From contig CACEFQ010000004.1 of assembly GCA_902558885.1 (NCBI GenBank), forward strand, positions 119,533 through 183,532: a DNA stretch of 64,000 nt, written 5' to 3'. Every line of letters begins with the position of its first letter. Within the stretch, counting starts at the first letter, position 1. Both the position numbers and the translations under genes were made by a program. Below are positions 37,988-45,476 of the stretch, piece by piece. The DNA comes from an uncultured SAR116 cluster alpha proteobacterium (GTDB taxonomy: Bacteria > Pseudomonadota > Alphaproteobacteria > Puniceispirillales > Marisalimonadaceae). The notes below the pieces were generated by a model. The model was given only the letters and a program-made list of their open reading frames with translations. It was not told the DNA's origin and ran no database searches.

Positions 37988-38017
37988 TTGGTATGAATGA
38001 TGCAATTAACTTGCCAT
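37988..38017. promoter_or_regulatory. Back-to-back sigma-54-type promoters sharing one -12 element
   Basis: The layout is TTGG-N9-TGCA-N9-CCAT. Plus strand: GG at 37990-37991 and GC at 38002-38003, exactly 12 apart as the -24/-12 rule requires, giving a start near 38015, about 41 bases before the tail-anchored gene. Minus strand: TGGCA (GG at plus 38014-38015) and TTGCA using the same GC, giving a start near 37990 upstream of the bactofilins. Only one RpoN holoenzyme could occupy it at a time. Enhancer sites were not identified. Confidence 0.6.
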
Positions 38018-38055
38018 AATAATTGTAAGACATCAAAAATTTAAAGTTGGACAGC

Positions 38056-38430
38056 ATGGCAGAAGAAATAATTGATTTAAGAGATCGTATTGAAAAAATG
38101 CGTATACAGATAGAAAATGAGGCTACAGAACAAATTTTAGTTGATGCTCCTATAGAAGTACATCAAAAAACTAGTAATTCAAACATATCTGTATCAATGG
38201 AAAATAAAAATAGTTTCCCGAATCAAAATTTTGAGGTAAAAAAAGATTCTGAAAATTTTGATAAATTTGAAAAAAAAGTTAGCAGTAATTTTACAAGAAA
38301 CGACTCTTTTCCTGCAGTAAGTTTGTCAGTGAAGAATCCAGTTTCCAGTAAAGTTTTAATAATATTAGTAACTTTACAAATATTATCTAATATTGGAATT
38401 TTATATTTTTTATATCTTGGTATGGAGTAG
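38056..38430 (+). CDS. Tail-anchored membrane protein of unknown function
   Basis: A 124-residue protein starting MAEEIIDLRDRIEKMRIQI, a polar low-complexity linker (Asn, Ser, Lys) and one C-terminal membrane segment (VLIILVTLQILSNIGILYFLYL). The ATG at 38056 is preferred to the track's TTG at 38047. Its stop is three bases from the M23 peptidase start, so the two should be co-made. The N-terminal motif LRxRIxKMR recurs in the tail-anchored protein at 49612. Not a family I know; a membrane partner for the bactofilins or peptidase is a guess from position. Confidence 0.7.
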   Translation: MAEEIIDLRDRIEKMRIQIENEATEQILVDAPIEVHQKTSNSNISVSMENKNSFPNQNFEVKKDSENFDKFEKKVSSNFTRNDSFPAVSLSVKNPVSSKVLIILVTLQILSNIGILYFLYLGME

Positions 38431-38433
38431 TAG

Positions 38434-39813
38434 GTGGCTAATACCACAATTAACAAATTTGGAAAAAAACTTCCTCCAGTGAAAACGGGACAACGTTTTG
38501 GAGATGAAATTAAAAAAGATAAAAAAGTAGGCCTTTTTTCAGAAAGACGTTTTTTAATATTTACTAAAAGAGGTCCAATTGAAATAGCTTTTAAACCAAT
38601 TCATTATGCTAGCGTAATAATGACAACAGTTATAGGATTAACAAGTATAGTTTACTGGTCTGCAAAAGGAATTTACTCAGCAATAGATGTTGCCAAAAAA
38701 AATGATATAATCACTGAAGCTTCAGCAAATATTAATAGTCCAATCGAAAATGACTCAGACACTCTTGTCAACATTAATACAAAAGATCAGTCAAATATTT
38801 CATTACCAATTCTTAAAAATAACTCTCTATTTGAAAAAAATGACACAATCTCTTATGAGCCTCTAATTCATAAAGATGTAAATAATAACAAAAATCCTCT
38901 GGGTGATAATGCAAAACAAATTTTTGGGAAAAGTGTCTTTTTTGAAACAAAAGAAATTCATAATCAAACAACAGCTAATAATAATTTGAGTATAGATTTG
39001 TTTAATGAAACTATGAGAAATCAGGATTTACCTGTTGATTCTACAATTCCAAATGTAAATGAGAGTAATATTTTCATTTCTGATGATTCCACATCTAATG
39101 AAGTTAATAACAATTTTGTTCCTAGACCTCCACAAATAAACGAGAAAGTGAAAACACTTCGTTTTATCGCTTCCGTTGATAATGAGCTCAGTCAAATGGA
39201 AAATGTTTTTGATTTGATAAATGTTAAGTTAAATAACAAGGATTTAGTAAGTTTAAAGTCAATTACAAATAAAAATAAAGTGATTGACCCAGATAGTGAT
39301 GATTTTTTTAGAAGCCTAAAAAAAAGAATAAATTTGCTTGCGATTTATAAAGATGCTCTTCAAAATATTCCATTAAAACCACCAATGGAACATTATTACG
39401 TTTCTAGCCCGTATGGTCCCAGAAAGCATCCGGTAACAGGGAAATATAGAATGCATCATGGTATAGATTTAGCTGGGACTTGGCAAGAAAATGTATCTGT
39501 ATCAGCGGATGGAACTGTAGTATTTGCAGGGTATCATGGTTCTTTTGGGAAAGTTATAAGAATTAAACATAATTATGGAATAATGACTACCTATGGTCAT
39601 CTAGCAAAAATCAATGTAAGACGAGGTGACTTAGTTAGTGAAGGTCAAGTAATAGGTAAGATGGGTAGAACAGGCAAGGTAAAAGGTGCACATCTTCATT
39701 ATGAAGTCTCTGTAAATGGTAAATCTCAAAATCCTGCTACTTATATTAAAATTGGTAGAAATCTTCTAAGCAGAACAAGTTTGAAAAATTTTGCTAATAA
39801 AAACTTAAACTAA
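38434..39813 (+). CDS. M23-family (LytM) peptidoglycan peptidase, membrane anchored
   Basis: 459 residues. A positively charged N terminus of about 65 residues precedes one membrane segment (about 67-88), then a long Asn/Asp-rich periplasmic linker (90-240), a helical stretch, and the LytM domain at the C terminus with zinc ligands in MHHGIDLAG and GAHLHYEV and the preceding SSPYGPRKHPV. These enzymes cut peptidoglycan cross-links. The GTG start has GGAG six bases upstream. It is grouped with three bactofilins on the other strand, as for bactofilin-dependent M23 enzymes in other bacteria. Confidence 0.92.
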   Translation: MANTTINKFGKKLPPVKTGQRFGDEIKKDKKVGLFSERRFLIFTKRGPIEIAFKPIHYASVIMTTVIGLTSIVYWSAKGIYSAIDVAKKNDIITEASANINSPIENDSDTLVNINTKDQSNISLPILKNNSLFEKNDTISYEPLIHKDVNNNKNPLGDNAKQIFGKSVFFETKEIHNQTTANNNLSIDLFNETMRNQDLPVDSTIPNVNESNIFISDDSTSNEVNNNFVPRPPQINEKVKTLRFIASVDNELSQMENVFDLINVKLNNKDLVSLKSITNKNKVIDPDSDDFFRSLKKRINLLAIYKDALQNIPLKPPMEHYYVSSPYGPRKHPVTGKYRMHHGIDLAGTWQENVSVSADGTVVFAGYHGSFGKVIRIKHNYGIMTTYGHLAKINVRRGDLVSEGQVIGKMGRTGKVKGAHLHYEVSVNGKSQNPATYIKIGRNLLSRTSLKNFANKNLN

Positions 39814-39820
39814 TTTGTTT

Positions 39821-39837
39821 TTGGCATAACAAATGCA
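39821..39837 (+). promoter_or_regulatory. Sigma-54-type promoter upstream of a 59-residue gene
   Basis: TTGGCAT-AACAA-ATGCA has GG at 39823-39824 and GC at 39835-39836, the exact -24/-12 spacing. The expected start (about 39848) is 20 bases before the ATG at 39868, and a strong AAAGGAG lies between them. The mirror-image CC found at the two other sites is absent here, matching the lack of a divergent gene. Confidence 0.65.
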
Positions 39838-39867
39838 TCTCTTTGTCTTTATAAAAGGAGATTAGTA

Positions 39868-40047
39868 ATGTCTTTAGAGGATATAAATAAACATACAGAA
39901 GAAAAAAAACAGTTATTAAATAATTTAAACGACTTTATTATACAGATTGATTACTTTGATCAAAAAGGTATAAAAAAACGTAAGAATAGAATCCCATTAA
40001 AATATATATTCAATTCTAGAGATATAAATGCTCAAACATTAATTTAA
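39868..40047 (+). CDS. Small unknown protein, probable RpoN target beside rpoN
   Basis: This 59-residue gene is below the ORF-track cutoff. It starts at ATG with a near-perfect ribosome site (AAAGGAG, 7-8 bases upstream) and a sigma-54-type promoter just before it. The protein is soluble and charged (start MSLEDINKHTEEKKQLLNNL, with a basic KGIKKRKNR centre), with no cysteine and no membrane segment. It converges on rpoN, ending 22 bases from the rpoN stop. No family recognised; a regulator or flagellum-related small protein is possible but unproven. Confidence 0.7.
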   Translation: MSLEDINKHTEEKKQLLNNLNDFIIQIDYFDQKGIKKRKNRIPLKYIFNSRDINAQTLI

Positions 40048-40069
40048 TATTAATTCATTAAATTATAAT

Positions 40070-41554
40070 TTAGTTTGATGCAAATTTTGTCAATCTAGCT
40101 TGTTTTCTTCTTTGTGAACTTGATGGTATATTTAACATATCTCTATATTTTGCAACTGTCCTTCTAGCTACATCCATACCTTCTTTATTCAAAATTCCAG
40201 CTAATTTATCGTCACTTAATGGTTTTCCTGCAATTTCTGATGAAATTAGATTTTTAATAGTTTCTCTCACAGCGGAAGCAGCATGTAATTCTGAATTTTC
40301 TGAACCTGAAATTGATGCAGAAAAGAAATTCTTCAATGGCATAACGCCCCATTCAGTCAAAATTAATTTACTATTAGTGACTCTTGAAACTGTACTTTCA
40401 TGCATTCCAATTTCATCAGAAATATCTTTAAGTATCATTGGTTTCATATGACTAAGACCATGTCTAAAAAAACCAACTTGTTTTTTTAATATCTCAGATG
40501 TCACTTTTAATATTGTTTTATTTCTTTGATCAACAGCTTTTTTTAACCAACGAGCTTCTCCAATCTTTTCTAGTGCGAAATTATTACCTTTTTCATCAAG
40601 GTTATAATTATTCATTTCCTCAATATAGCTCTCATCAACATTTACACTTGGTAAAGTTGAACCATTTAAATCAATACGCCATCCTTTTGCAGATCTTGTA
40701 ACAATGATGTCTGGTTGTTGAACATTAGTATTTTCTTGATTAAAATGTTCAGTAGGTTTTGGATTAAGTGTTTTTAAAACTTTAATCATTTGAAATAGTT
40801 TATCTTCAGAAACTTTGCAAAGTTTACTAATCTGTCTGAATTTTCCTGAGGGTAAAATGTTGAGGTTTTTAAGAAGAATTTCAAAATGCTGATTAAATTG
40901 TTTGTTTTCAATCAATTGAATCTTCAAACATTCTGCCAAGTTTTGGGAAAAAATTCCTGCAGGCTCTAAATTTTTTAATTTTGAAAGTGTTTTTTCAACT
41001 ATAGAAATATCAACATTCAATTCTTTTGCAACTTCACATGTAGATGAAATAAACCAACCACTTGGATGAAGATAATCTATCATACCAATTGCAACGCTTT
41101 TACTGTGACTATTCTTAAAATTCAAATTTATTTGACCTATTAAAAATTCTCTAAGAGAAACTTGATGCTTAAGTGTTTTTTCTATTACCTCTCCTGCAGA
41201 TTTATTTGATCCTGATTTAATAACTTCTTTATCAAAAAGTTTTTTATTTTCCATTTTTGAATTCGAAGATATATGTGTATCAAAAGTATTTTCTAAATCA
41301 AGTTTACTCTCATTTTTCAATGGATCTACCGTACTATGCATATTTTCATAAGTATTAGAATTGTTTTCTTCCACATTTTTTTTAATTATTGTTTGACTAT
41401 TTTCTTTTAAAAAAGGATTTTCTGATTGTGCTTTATCAATAAAATCTGATAATTCAATATTATTTAATTGCAACAACTTTATTGCTTGTTGCAACTGTGG
41501 TGTCATTATTATAGACTGGTTTTGTTTAATTTTTAACTGTTGTCCTAATTTCAT
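40070..41554 (-). CDS. rpoN: RNA polymerase sigma-54 factor
   Basis: RpoN directs polymerase to -24/-12 promoters and needs an activator ATPase. 494 residues: the Gln/Leu-rich region I (QNQSIIMTPQLQQAIKLLQLNNIEL, which contacts activators), an acidic Asn-rich region II, the core-binding domain, and the C-terminal RpoN box ARRTVAKYRDML that reads the -24 element. The ISDEIGMHESTVSRVTNSK helix-turn-helix is present. No activator gene is in the window, but three candidate target promoters are within 4 kb. Confidence 0.97.
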   Translation of the reverse strand: MKLGQQLKIKQNQSIIMTPQLQQAIKLLQLNNIELSDFIDKAQSENPFLKENSQTIIKKNVEENNSNTYENMHSTVDPLKNESKLDLENTFDTHISSNSKMENKKLFDKEVIKSGSNKSAGEVIEKTLKHQVSLREFLIGQINLNFKNSHSKSVAIGMIDYLHPSGWFISSTCEVAKELNVDISIVEKTLSKLKNLEPAGIFSQNLAECLKIQLIENKQFNQHFEILLKNLNILPSGKFRQISKLCKVSEDKLFQMIKVLKTLNPKPTEHFNQENTNVQQPDIIVTRSAKGWRIDLNGSTLPSVNVDESYIEEMNNYNLDEKGNNFALEKIGEARWLKKAVDQRNKTILKVTSEILKKQVGFFRHGLSHMKPMILKDISDEIGMHESTVSRVTNSKLILTEWGVMPLKNFFSASISGSENSELHAASAVRETIKNLISSEIAGKPLSDDKLAGILNKEGMDVARRTVAKYRDMLNIPSSSQRRKQARLTKFASN

Positions 41555-41800
41555 TTAAATCTCCACTATTGATTAATTCGAAATAATGAAACAGATAAAA
41601 ACAAATAGTATTAATAAAATCAAAATCTTAATTTGACAAAAAAAAATGACAAAAAAATGACTTTTATATTACTTTTTTTGCAAAATTTTATTAATAAAAA
41701 CAATGGGTTAATTTGTTTATTTTTTTTATGTTTAAAAAAACTAATTTTTTATTTAAAGTAAATAGTCAATAATTTGGCTTTAAGAAGTTTATGTATTTTT
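41555..41800. other. Intergenic region between rpoN and a small membrane protein
   Basis: Strongly AT-rich. At 41633-41661 three TGAC motifs are separated by A-runs (starts at 41634, 41647 and 41658), which should bend the DNA; the first reads TTGACA. It may hold the rpoN promoter region or an autoregulatory site, but no confident promoter pair and no -24/-12 motif were found. Confidence 0.35.
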
Positions 41801-42055
41801 ATGATAAACAACAATCAAATTTCATCGTCTTCTAAAGAAACAAAAAAAACTTACAAATGTAGAAACTGTTATATTATTAGATTATTTCTATTAGCAGTTG
41901 CTTTTATATTACTGTTAGCTCTTATTCAAAGTGACAATTTGCATTATTTAGATTTTGTTACCCCTTCAAATGCTGCAACATTAATTATAATTATAGGTTT
42001 GATAATGTTTTTGGTAAAGGCAACTAAGTATGTTTTCGAGAAAAAAAAACATTAA
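41801..42055 (+). CDS. Small two-helix membrane protein, unknown function
   Basis: About 84 residues from the ATG at 41801 (the track starts nine codons earlier at TTG). A polar N terminus with KCRNC is followed by two membrane segments (IIRLFLLAVAFILLLALI and ATLIIIIGLIMFLVKATKYV) and a basic tail. The Cys pair beside the first helix is notable. Family unknown. It converges on the DUF1566-like gene (4-base gap) and is divergent from rpoN; the ribosome site is weak, so the start is uncertain. Confidence 0.55.
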   Translation: MINNNQISSSSKETKKTYKCRNCYIIRLFLLAVAFILLLALIQSDNLHYLDFVTPSNAATLIIIIGLIMFLVKATKYVFEKKKH

Positions 42056-42059
42056 TATA

Positions 42060-42554
42060 TCATCTATCTCTAACTAATCTTACATAATTTGGAATAAACC
42101 CAGGAAATCTTCCAAAGGTATGTCCTGTAAAAAAATTTACAGTCCACATAAATTGAGATTGCCATGGGTTTTTTTCGTTAGTCCAAAATGACTCAGGCGG
42201 TGTATTGGGAAATATTTTCAAATTTATTTTGACTTTTTGACAGTCTTTACAAACTATAGCCTCCAATTCTTTCCTATTTGGCAAACGCCAATTGCCTTCA
42301 AGTTGTTTATTTGCTTGAATAATAACAGAGTCTATTTGGTCTAACTTGACTTTTATTGGATTACCAACACACTTGTCTTTGTCCCACACCATACCTACGG
42401 TACAAGTCATCCATTCAAGCTTTTGACTTAAATCAATAACATAATATCCCCTAGAGATAAAATTATTAGCCCATACATTATTGAAATTAAGCAAAAATAA
42501 TAATATTATAATAGGAGTATAAATTTTAGAGAATGGTGATTTTATATTTAACAT
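42060..42554 (-). CDS. Exported DUF1566 (Lcl)-like protein
   Basis: A 164-residue secreted protein: signal peptide (PIIILLFLLNFNNVWA then N), and a domain with WMTCTVGMVWDKDKCVG, NWRLPNRKELEAIV and SFWTNEKNPWQSQFMWTVNFFTGHT. The WRLPN...EL and C-terminal FWT/W pattern is that of DUF1566 (Lcl C-terminal) proteins, often surface or adhesion related. Four cysteines could form two disulfides. The ATG at 42554 has GGAG six bases upstream and is preferred to the track's start. A sigma-54-like motif lies about 41 bases upstream and is shared with motA. Confidence 0.75.
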   Translation of the reverse strand: MLNIKSPFSKIYTPIIILLFLLNFNNVWANNFISRGYYVIDLSQKLEWMTCTVGMVWDKDKCVGNPIKVKLDQIDSVIIQANKQLEGNWRLPNRKELEAIVCKDCQKVKINLKIFPNTPPESFWTNEKNPWQSQFMWTVNFFTGHTFGRFPGFIPNYVRLVRDR

Positions 42555-42592
42555 AACAAACTCCAGCAAGTTTTTTTAAAATTAAATTCATT

Positions 42593-42622
42593 TTGGTCCC
42601 ATTCTTGCAGAATTTATGCCTA
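42593..42622. promoter_or_regulatory. Back-to-back sigma-54-type promoters for motA and the DUF1566-like gene
   Basis: The layout is TTGG-N9-TGCA-N9-CCTA. Plus strand: GG at 42595-42596 and GC at 42607-42608, with TTGCAG as the -12 element; expected start near 42620, 37 bases before motA. Minus strand: AGGCAT (GG at plus 42619-42620) and CTGCA using the same GC; expected start near 42595, about 41 bases before the ATG at 42554. The plus motif is the stronger; the minus one departs from consensus at -26 and -14. Confidence 0.6.
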
Positions 42623-42656
42623 ACACCATTATTATTTAATAAAAAAAGGCAAGAAA

Positions 42657-43421
42657 ATGGATATAGCATCTTTAATAGGACTTATAGGAACCCTTGGAAT
42701 GATAGCTGGAGCAATGATATCCTCTGGCGGAATAGGAGCATTTATAGATACGCCCTCTATGTTGATTGTTATTGGAGGAACATTCTTTGCCGTAATGTAC
42801 AGATCAACCTTGCCGATGTTTTTAGCATCATTTGGAACACTTGTTAAGGTTTTTATGCCAGGAGCTAAAAAGCACGATGAGTTAATAACACGAATAACAG
42901 AGCTTGCAGGTATTGCCAGAAAAGACGGAATGATGGCACTAGAGGGTCAGGAAGTACCAGATAAATTTTTTGAAAAAGGGCTTCAAATGTTAGTTGATGG
43001 TGCTGATGAAACAAAATTGACAGAGCAATTAAACAGAGAAGTCAAGGCCATGAAAGCCAGGCACGAAGATATGACAGGTGTGTTTCAAGCTTGGGTGGAT
43101 TTAGCTCCAGCGATGGGTATGATTGGCACTTTGATTGGACTAGTTGCTATGTTGGGAAATATGGCTGATCCAAAAGCCATTGGTCCAGCAATGGCCGTTG
43201 CTTTGTTAACAACTTTATATGGTGCAATGATTGCTAACTGTATTTTTATGCCCATTGTTACAAAGCTTGAGGGATATTCAGCTCATGAATTACTGTATAG
43301 AGAAATGGTTGTAATGGGATTAAAATTTATTTCCAGAGGTGAAAGTCCAAGAAATATTACTGATCAATTGGTAGCTAATATGCCACCTAAAATTCAAGCT
43401 CAGATTGAAGAAGCAGCTTAA
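42657..43421 (+). CDS. motA: Flagellar motor stator protein MotA/PomA
   Basis: MotA forms the five-subunit ring of the stator that turns the flagellum. 254 residues with membrane segments near 4-22, 30-48, 145-170 and 180-200, a cytoplasmic loop with charged residues (HDELITRITELAGIARKDGMMALE), and the conserved APAMGMIGTLIGLVAML and GPAMAVALLTTLYG. The sequence is closer to the sodium-type PomA than to E. coli MotA. It leads an operon with motB and an RRF-like gene, and has a sigma-54-type promoter. Confidence 0.94.
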   Translation: MDIASLIGLIGTLGMIAGAMISSGGIGAFIDTPSMLIVIGGTFFAVMYRSTLPMFLASFGTLVKVFMPGAKKHDELITRITELAGIARKDGMMALEGQEVPDKFFEKGLQMLVDGADETKLTEQLNREVKAMKARHEDMTGVFQAWVDLAPAMGMIGTLIGLVAMLGNMADPKAIGPAMAVALLTTLYGAMIANCIFMPIVTKLEGYSAHELLYREMVVMGLKFISRGESPRNITDQLVANMPPKIQAQIEEAA

Positions 43422-43447
43422 TCAATTTTTATAATTAGGAGTTTATT

Positions 43448-44623
43448 ATGGCTGAAGCTCAGGTAGAAGTAGAAGAAGAAGAAGAAGAATGTCCTAAATG
43501 CCCACCAGCTGGAGCTCCTGCATGGATGGCTACATTTGCTGATATGGCTACTTTATTGATGGCCTTCTTTGTATTAATCTTATCTTTTGCAGAATTTAAT
43601 GTCCCCAAATTTAAACAGATTAGTGGTAGTTTAAAAAATGCCTTTGGAATACAGAGGATTGTCCCAGTTGTAGAACAACCTAAGGGTACAACCGTTCTTT
43701 CTCTTGATTTTAGCCCCTCTCCAGCACCATCAGTAACTAAGAATCTTACTCAACAAACTACAGATGCAGAACAAAAAAATTTAGATCTTAAATCTGAAAT
43801 TGATGAAGGAGATAGTGCAAAAAGTAATTCTAAAGAGGTTTTGGATGCAAAAGAATTGAGTGAAGAATTAAAAGATAAAGTATTATCTGAGGATGTAAAA
43901 GTAGAAACTGTTAATGATAAAGTTTTAGTAAGCTTAAATACTGAAAACAAAACTTCAAAAGAAATTTCAAAGTTAATTAAGGATACTGTTGATGCTGTTG
44001 AAAAAGCTCGTGAAAAAACAGGTGCCACTGAAACTGACGTACTGATTGGCGGAATAAATCAAGATATTCAAAAAATGGCGTCCGCAACAATAGAAAATAA
44101 AATTTTAAAAGATCAAGTAAATAACCTCGAAAAACAAACCTCTGAAAGTAAAAAACAAATCCAAGAAAAAACTAAAATGGCAGAATTTAGTGAGGATCAA
44201 CTAAGAGTAGCTCTAAAGCAAGAAATAGGTCAAGGTTTAGCTGAAGTTCAGAGAGAAAAAGATAGAGTAGTTGTAACAGTAGGATCTGCAGGCGCATTTA
44301 GTTCTGGTTCAGCAAAACTTACAAAAAAAGCCAAAGAAATTATGGGAAAAATTGCTAAAGTTAGCGCAAAAGGGGCAGGTCAAGTAAACGTATCTGGGCA
44401 TACTGACGACGTACCATTAATTTTTGGAGGTCAATACCGGGATAACTGGGATCTCGCAGCAGCCAGAGCCTCAAGTGTTGTTCAGGAATTAGCCAAAGCT
44501 AACACAATTCCTTCAGAGAAACTAAGAGCTATTAGTTTTGGAGAAACTAAACCTATAGAACAAAATGATACTGAAAGAGGAAGAGAGAAAAATAGAAGAA
44601 TTGAAATTGAAATTAAGTATTAA
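43448..44623 (+). CDS. motB: Flagellar motor stator protein MotB/PomB
   Basis: MotB is the ion-conducting and wall-binding stator subunit. The N terminus is a run of Glu then CPKCPPAGAPAWMATFADMATLLMAFFVLILSF, the PomB-type plug/helix with the essential Asp (in FADM). The C-terminal OmpA domain has VNVSGHTDDVPLIFGGQYRDNWDLAAARASSVV and GREKNRRIEIEI. At 391 residues it is longer than usual (about 310) because of a charged, partly coiled linker at about 85-265. 26 bases after motA. Confidence 0.94.
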   Translation: MAEAQVEVEEEEEECPKCPPAGAPAWMATFADMATLLMAFFVLILSFAEFNVPKFKQISGSLKNAFGIQRIVPVVEQPKGTTVLSLDFSPSPAPSVTKNLTQQTTDAEQKNLDLKSEIDEGDSAKSNSKEVLDAKELSEELKDKVLSEDVKVETVNDKVLVSLNTENKTSKEISKLIKDTVDAVEKAREKTGATETDVLIGGINQDIQKMASATIENKILKDQVNNLEKQTSESKKQIQEKTKMAEFSEDQLRVALKQEIGQGLAEVQREKDRVVVTVGSAGAFSSGSAKLTKKAKEIMGKIAKVSAKGAGQVNVSGHTDDVPLIFGGQYRDNWDLAAARASSVVQELAKANTIPSEKLRAISFGETKPIEQNDTERGREKNRRIEIEIKY

Positions 44624-44661
44624 ATTTTATTTAAAAAATAATTATTTAAAGGATATTTGAT

Positions 44662-45471
44662 ATGGATGAGGTAAATTATATTTCAAGTAACCTTGATGAA
44701 GGATATTCTCCAGAAGCAATAGCAAATATGGATAATGCACTTGAAGAGTTTATTGTATCATTATTAGAGATCAAACCTGAGCTTGCTAATATTGCTGTGT
44801 TTAGAGGTCTTAAACTGACAATTAACGGTCGTCCAAGAAGAATTGGAGAATTAGGCAATGTAGAATCACCTGATGATCCTATGAAAATTGAACTAATGAT
44901 TTATAACAAAGAGCAAATCGAACAAGTTTTAGAGTTTATAAAAAACAATGGCTTTCCTGCTAAAAATGAACCAGGTTCGCAATTTATCCACATAAGGGTT
45001 CCAAAACCTTCTAGAATGCAATTAGAAGAACTAGGAGATGAAGTTATTAGAAGAACTAATTCTGCTTGTACTAGACTGATGAAAATTAAAACAAATACAG
45101 GTTTGAGAATTAGAGCAGCTATGGAAAAAGAATACATAGACCAACGCATATCTGGCGTTGCTATAAAAAAAATTGATAATGCTTTAGAAAGAATTACTAA
45201 AGAAATGAAGATAGTTGGTGTTATGAAAAGAAAAACAATTCTTGGTTCTTTTTTTAAGACCGTTGAAAGAGACGATGCTGATATCGTCAAAATTATTAAC
45301 AAAAGATTAAAATTAGAAAAAGATAAAATTGCTAAAGAACTAGAACTAAGAATTAAAGATGAAGCTTCAGAAGGACAAGATCAGAAGACAGATAATGTTG
45401 AAACAAAAAATATAAAAAGTAATGAAGAACAAAAAGTAGAAGAACTAAATAATTCTTTAAATTCAAATTAA
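44662..45471 (+). CDS. Ribosome-recycling-factor-like protein in the motAB operon
   Basis: 269 residues. Residues about 18-185 follow the layout of ribosome recycling factor: an N-terminal helix (IANMDNALEEFIVSLLEI), LTINGRPRRIGELGNVESP (compare the RRF YGTPTPLRQLASVTVED region), then IEQVLEFIKNNGF, IHIRVPKPSRMQLEEL (compare DIRVPLPPLTEERRKDL) and a long helical arm. The RRF Arg motif NVRRD, which touches rRNA, reads KIKTN here. A charged, Lys/Glu-rich tail of about 80 residues follows. It lies 38 bases after motB with a good ribosome site, so a stator-related job is inferred. This is homology by eye. Confidence 0.65.
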   Translation: MDEVNYISSNLDEGYSPEAIANMDNALEEFIVSLLEIKPELANIAVFRGLKLTINGRPRRIGELGNVESPDDPMKIELMIYNKEQIEQVLEFIKNNGFPAKNEPGSQFIHIRVPKPSRMQLEELGDEVIRRTNSACTRLMKIKTNTGLRIRAAMEKEYIDQRISGVAIKKIDNALERITKEMKIVGVMKRKTILGSFFKTVERDDADIVKIINKRLKLEKDKIAKELELRIKDEASEGQDQKTDNVETKNIKSNEEQKVEELNNSLNSN

Positions 45472-45476
45472 AATTT

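Noticed and set aside
38011-38030. TTGCCATAATAATTGTA read as a further plus-strand sigma-54 site
   Set aside because: It lacks the GG of the -24 element; the same bases are the -24 part of the minus-strand promoter.
41774-41795. TTGGC before the two-helix membrane protein as a sigma-54 site
   Set aside because: There is no GC 12 bp downstream of the GG, so the spacing rule fails.
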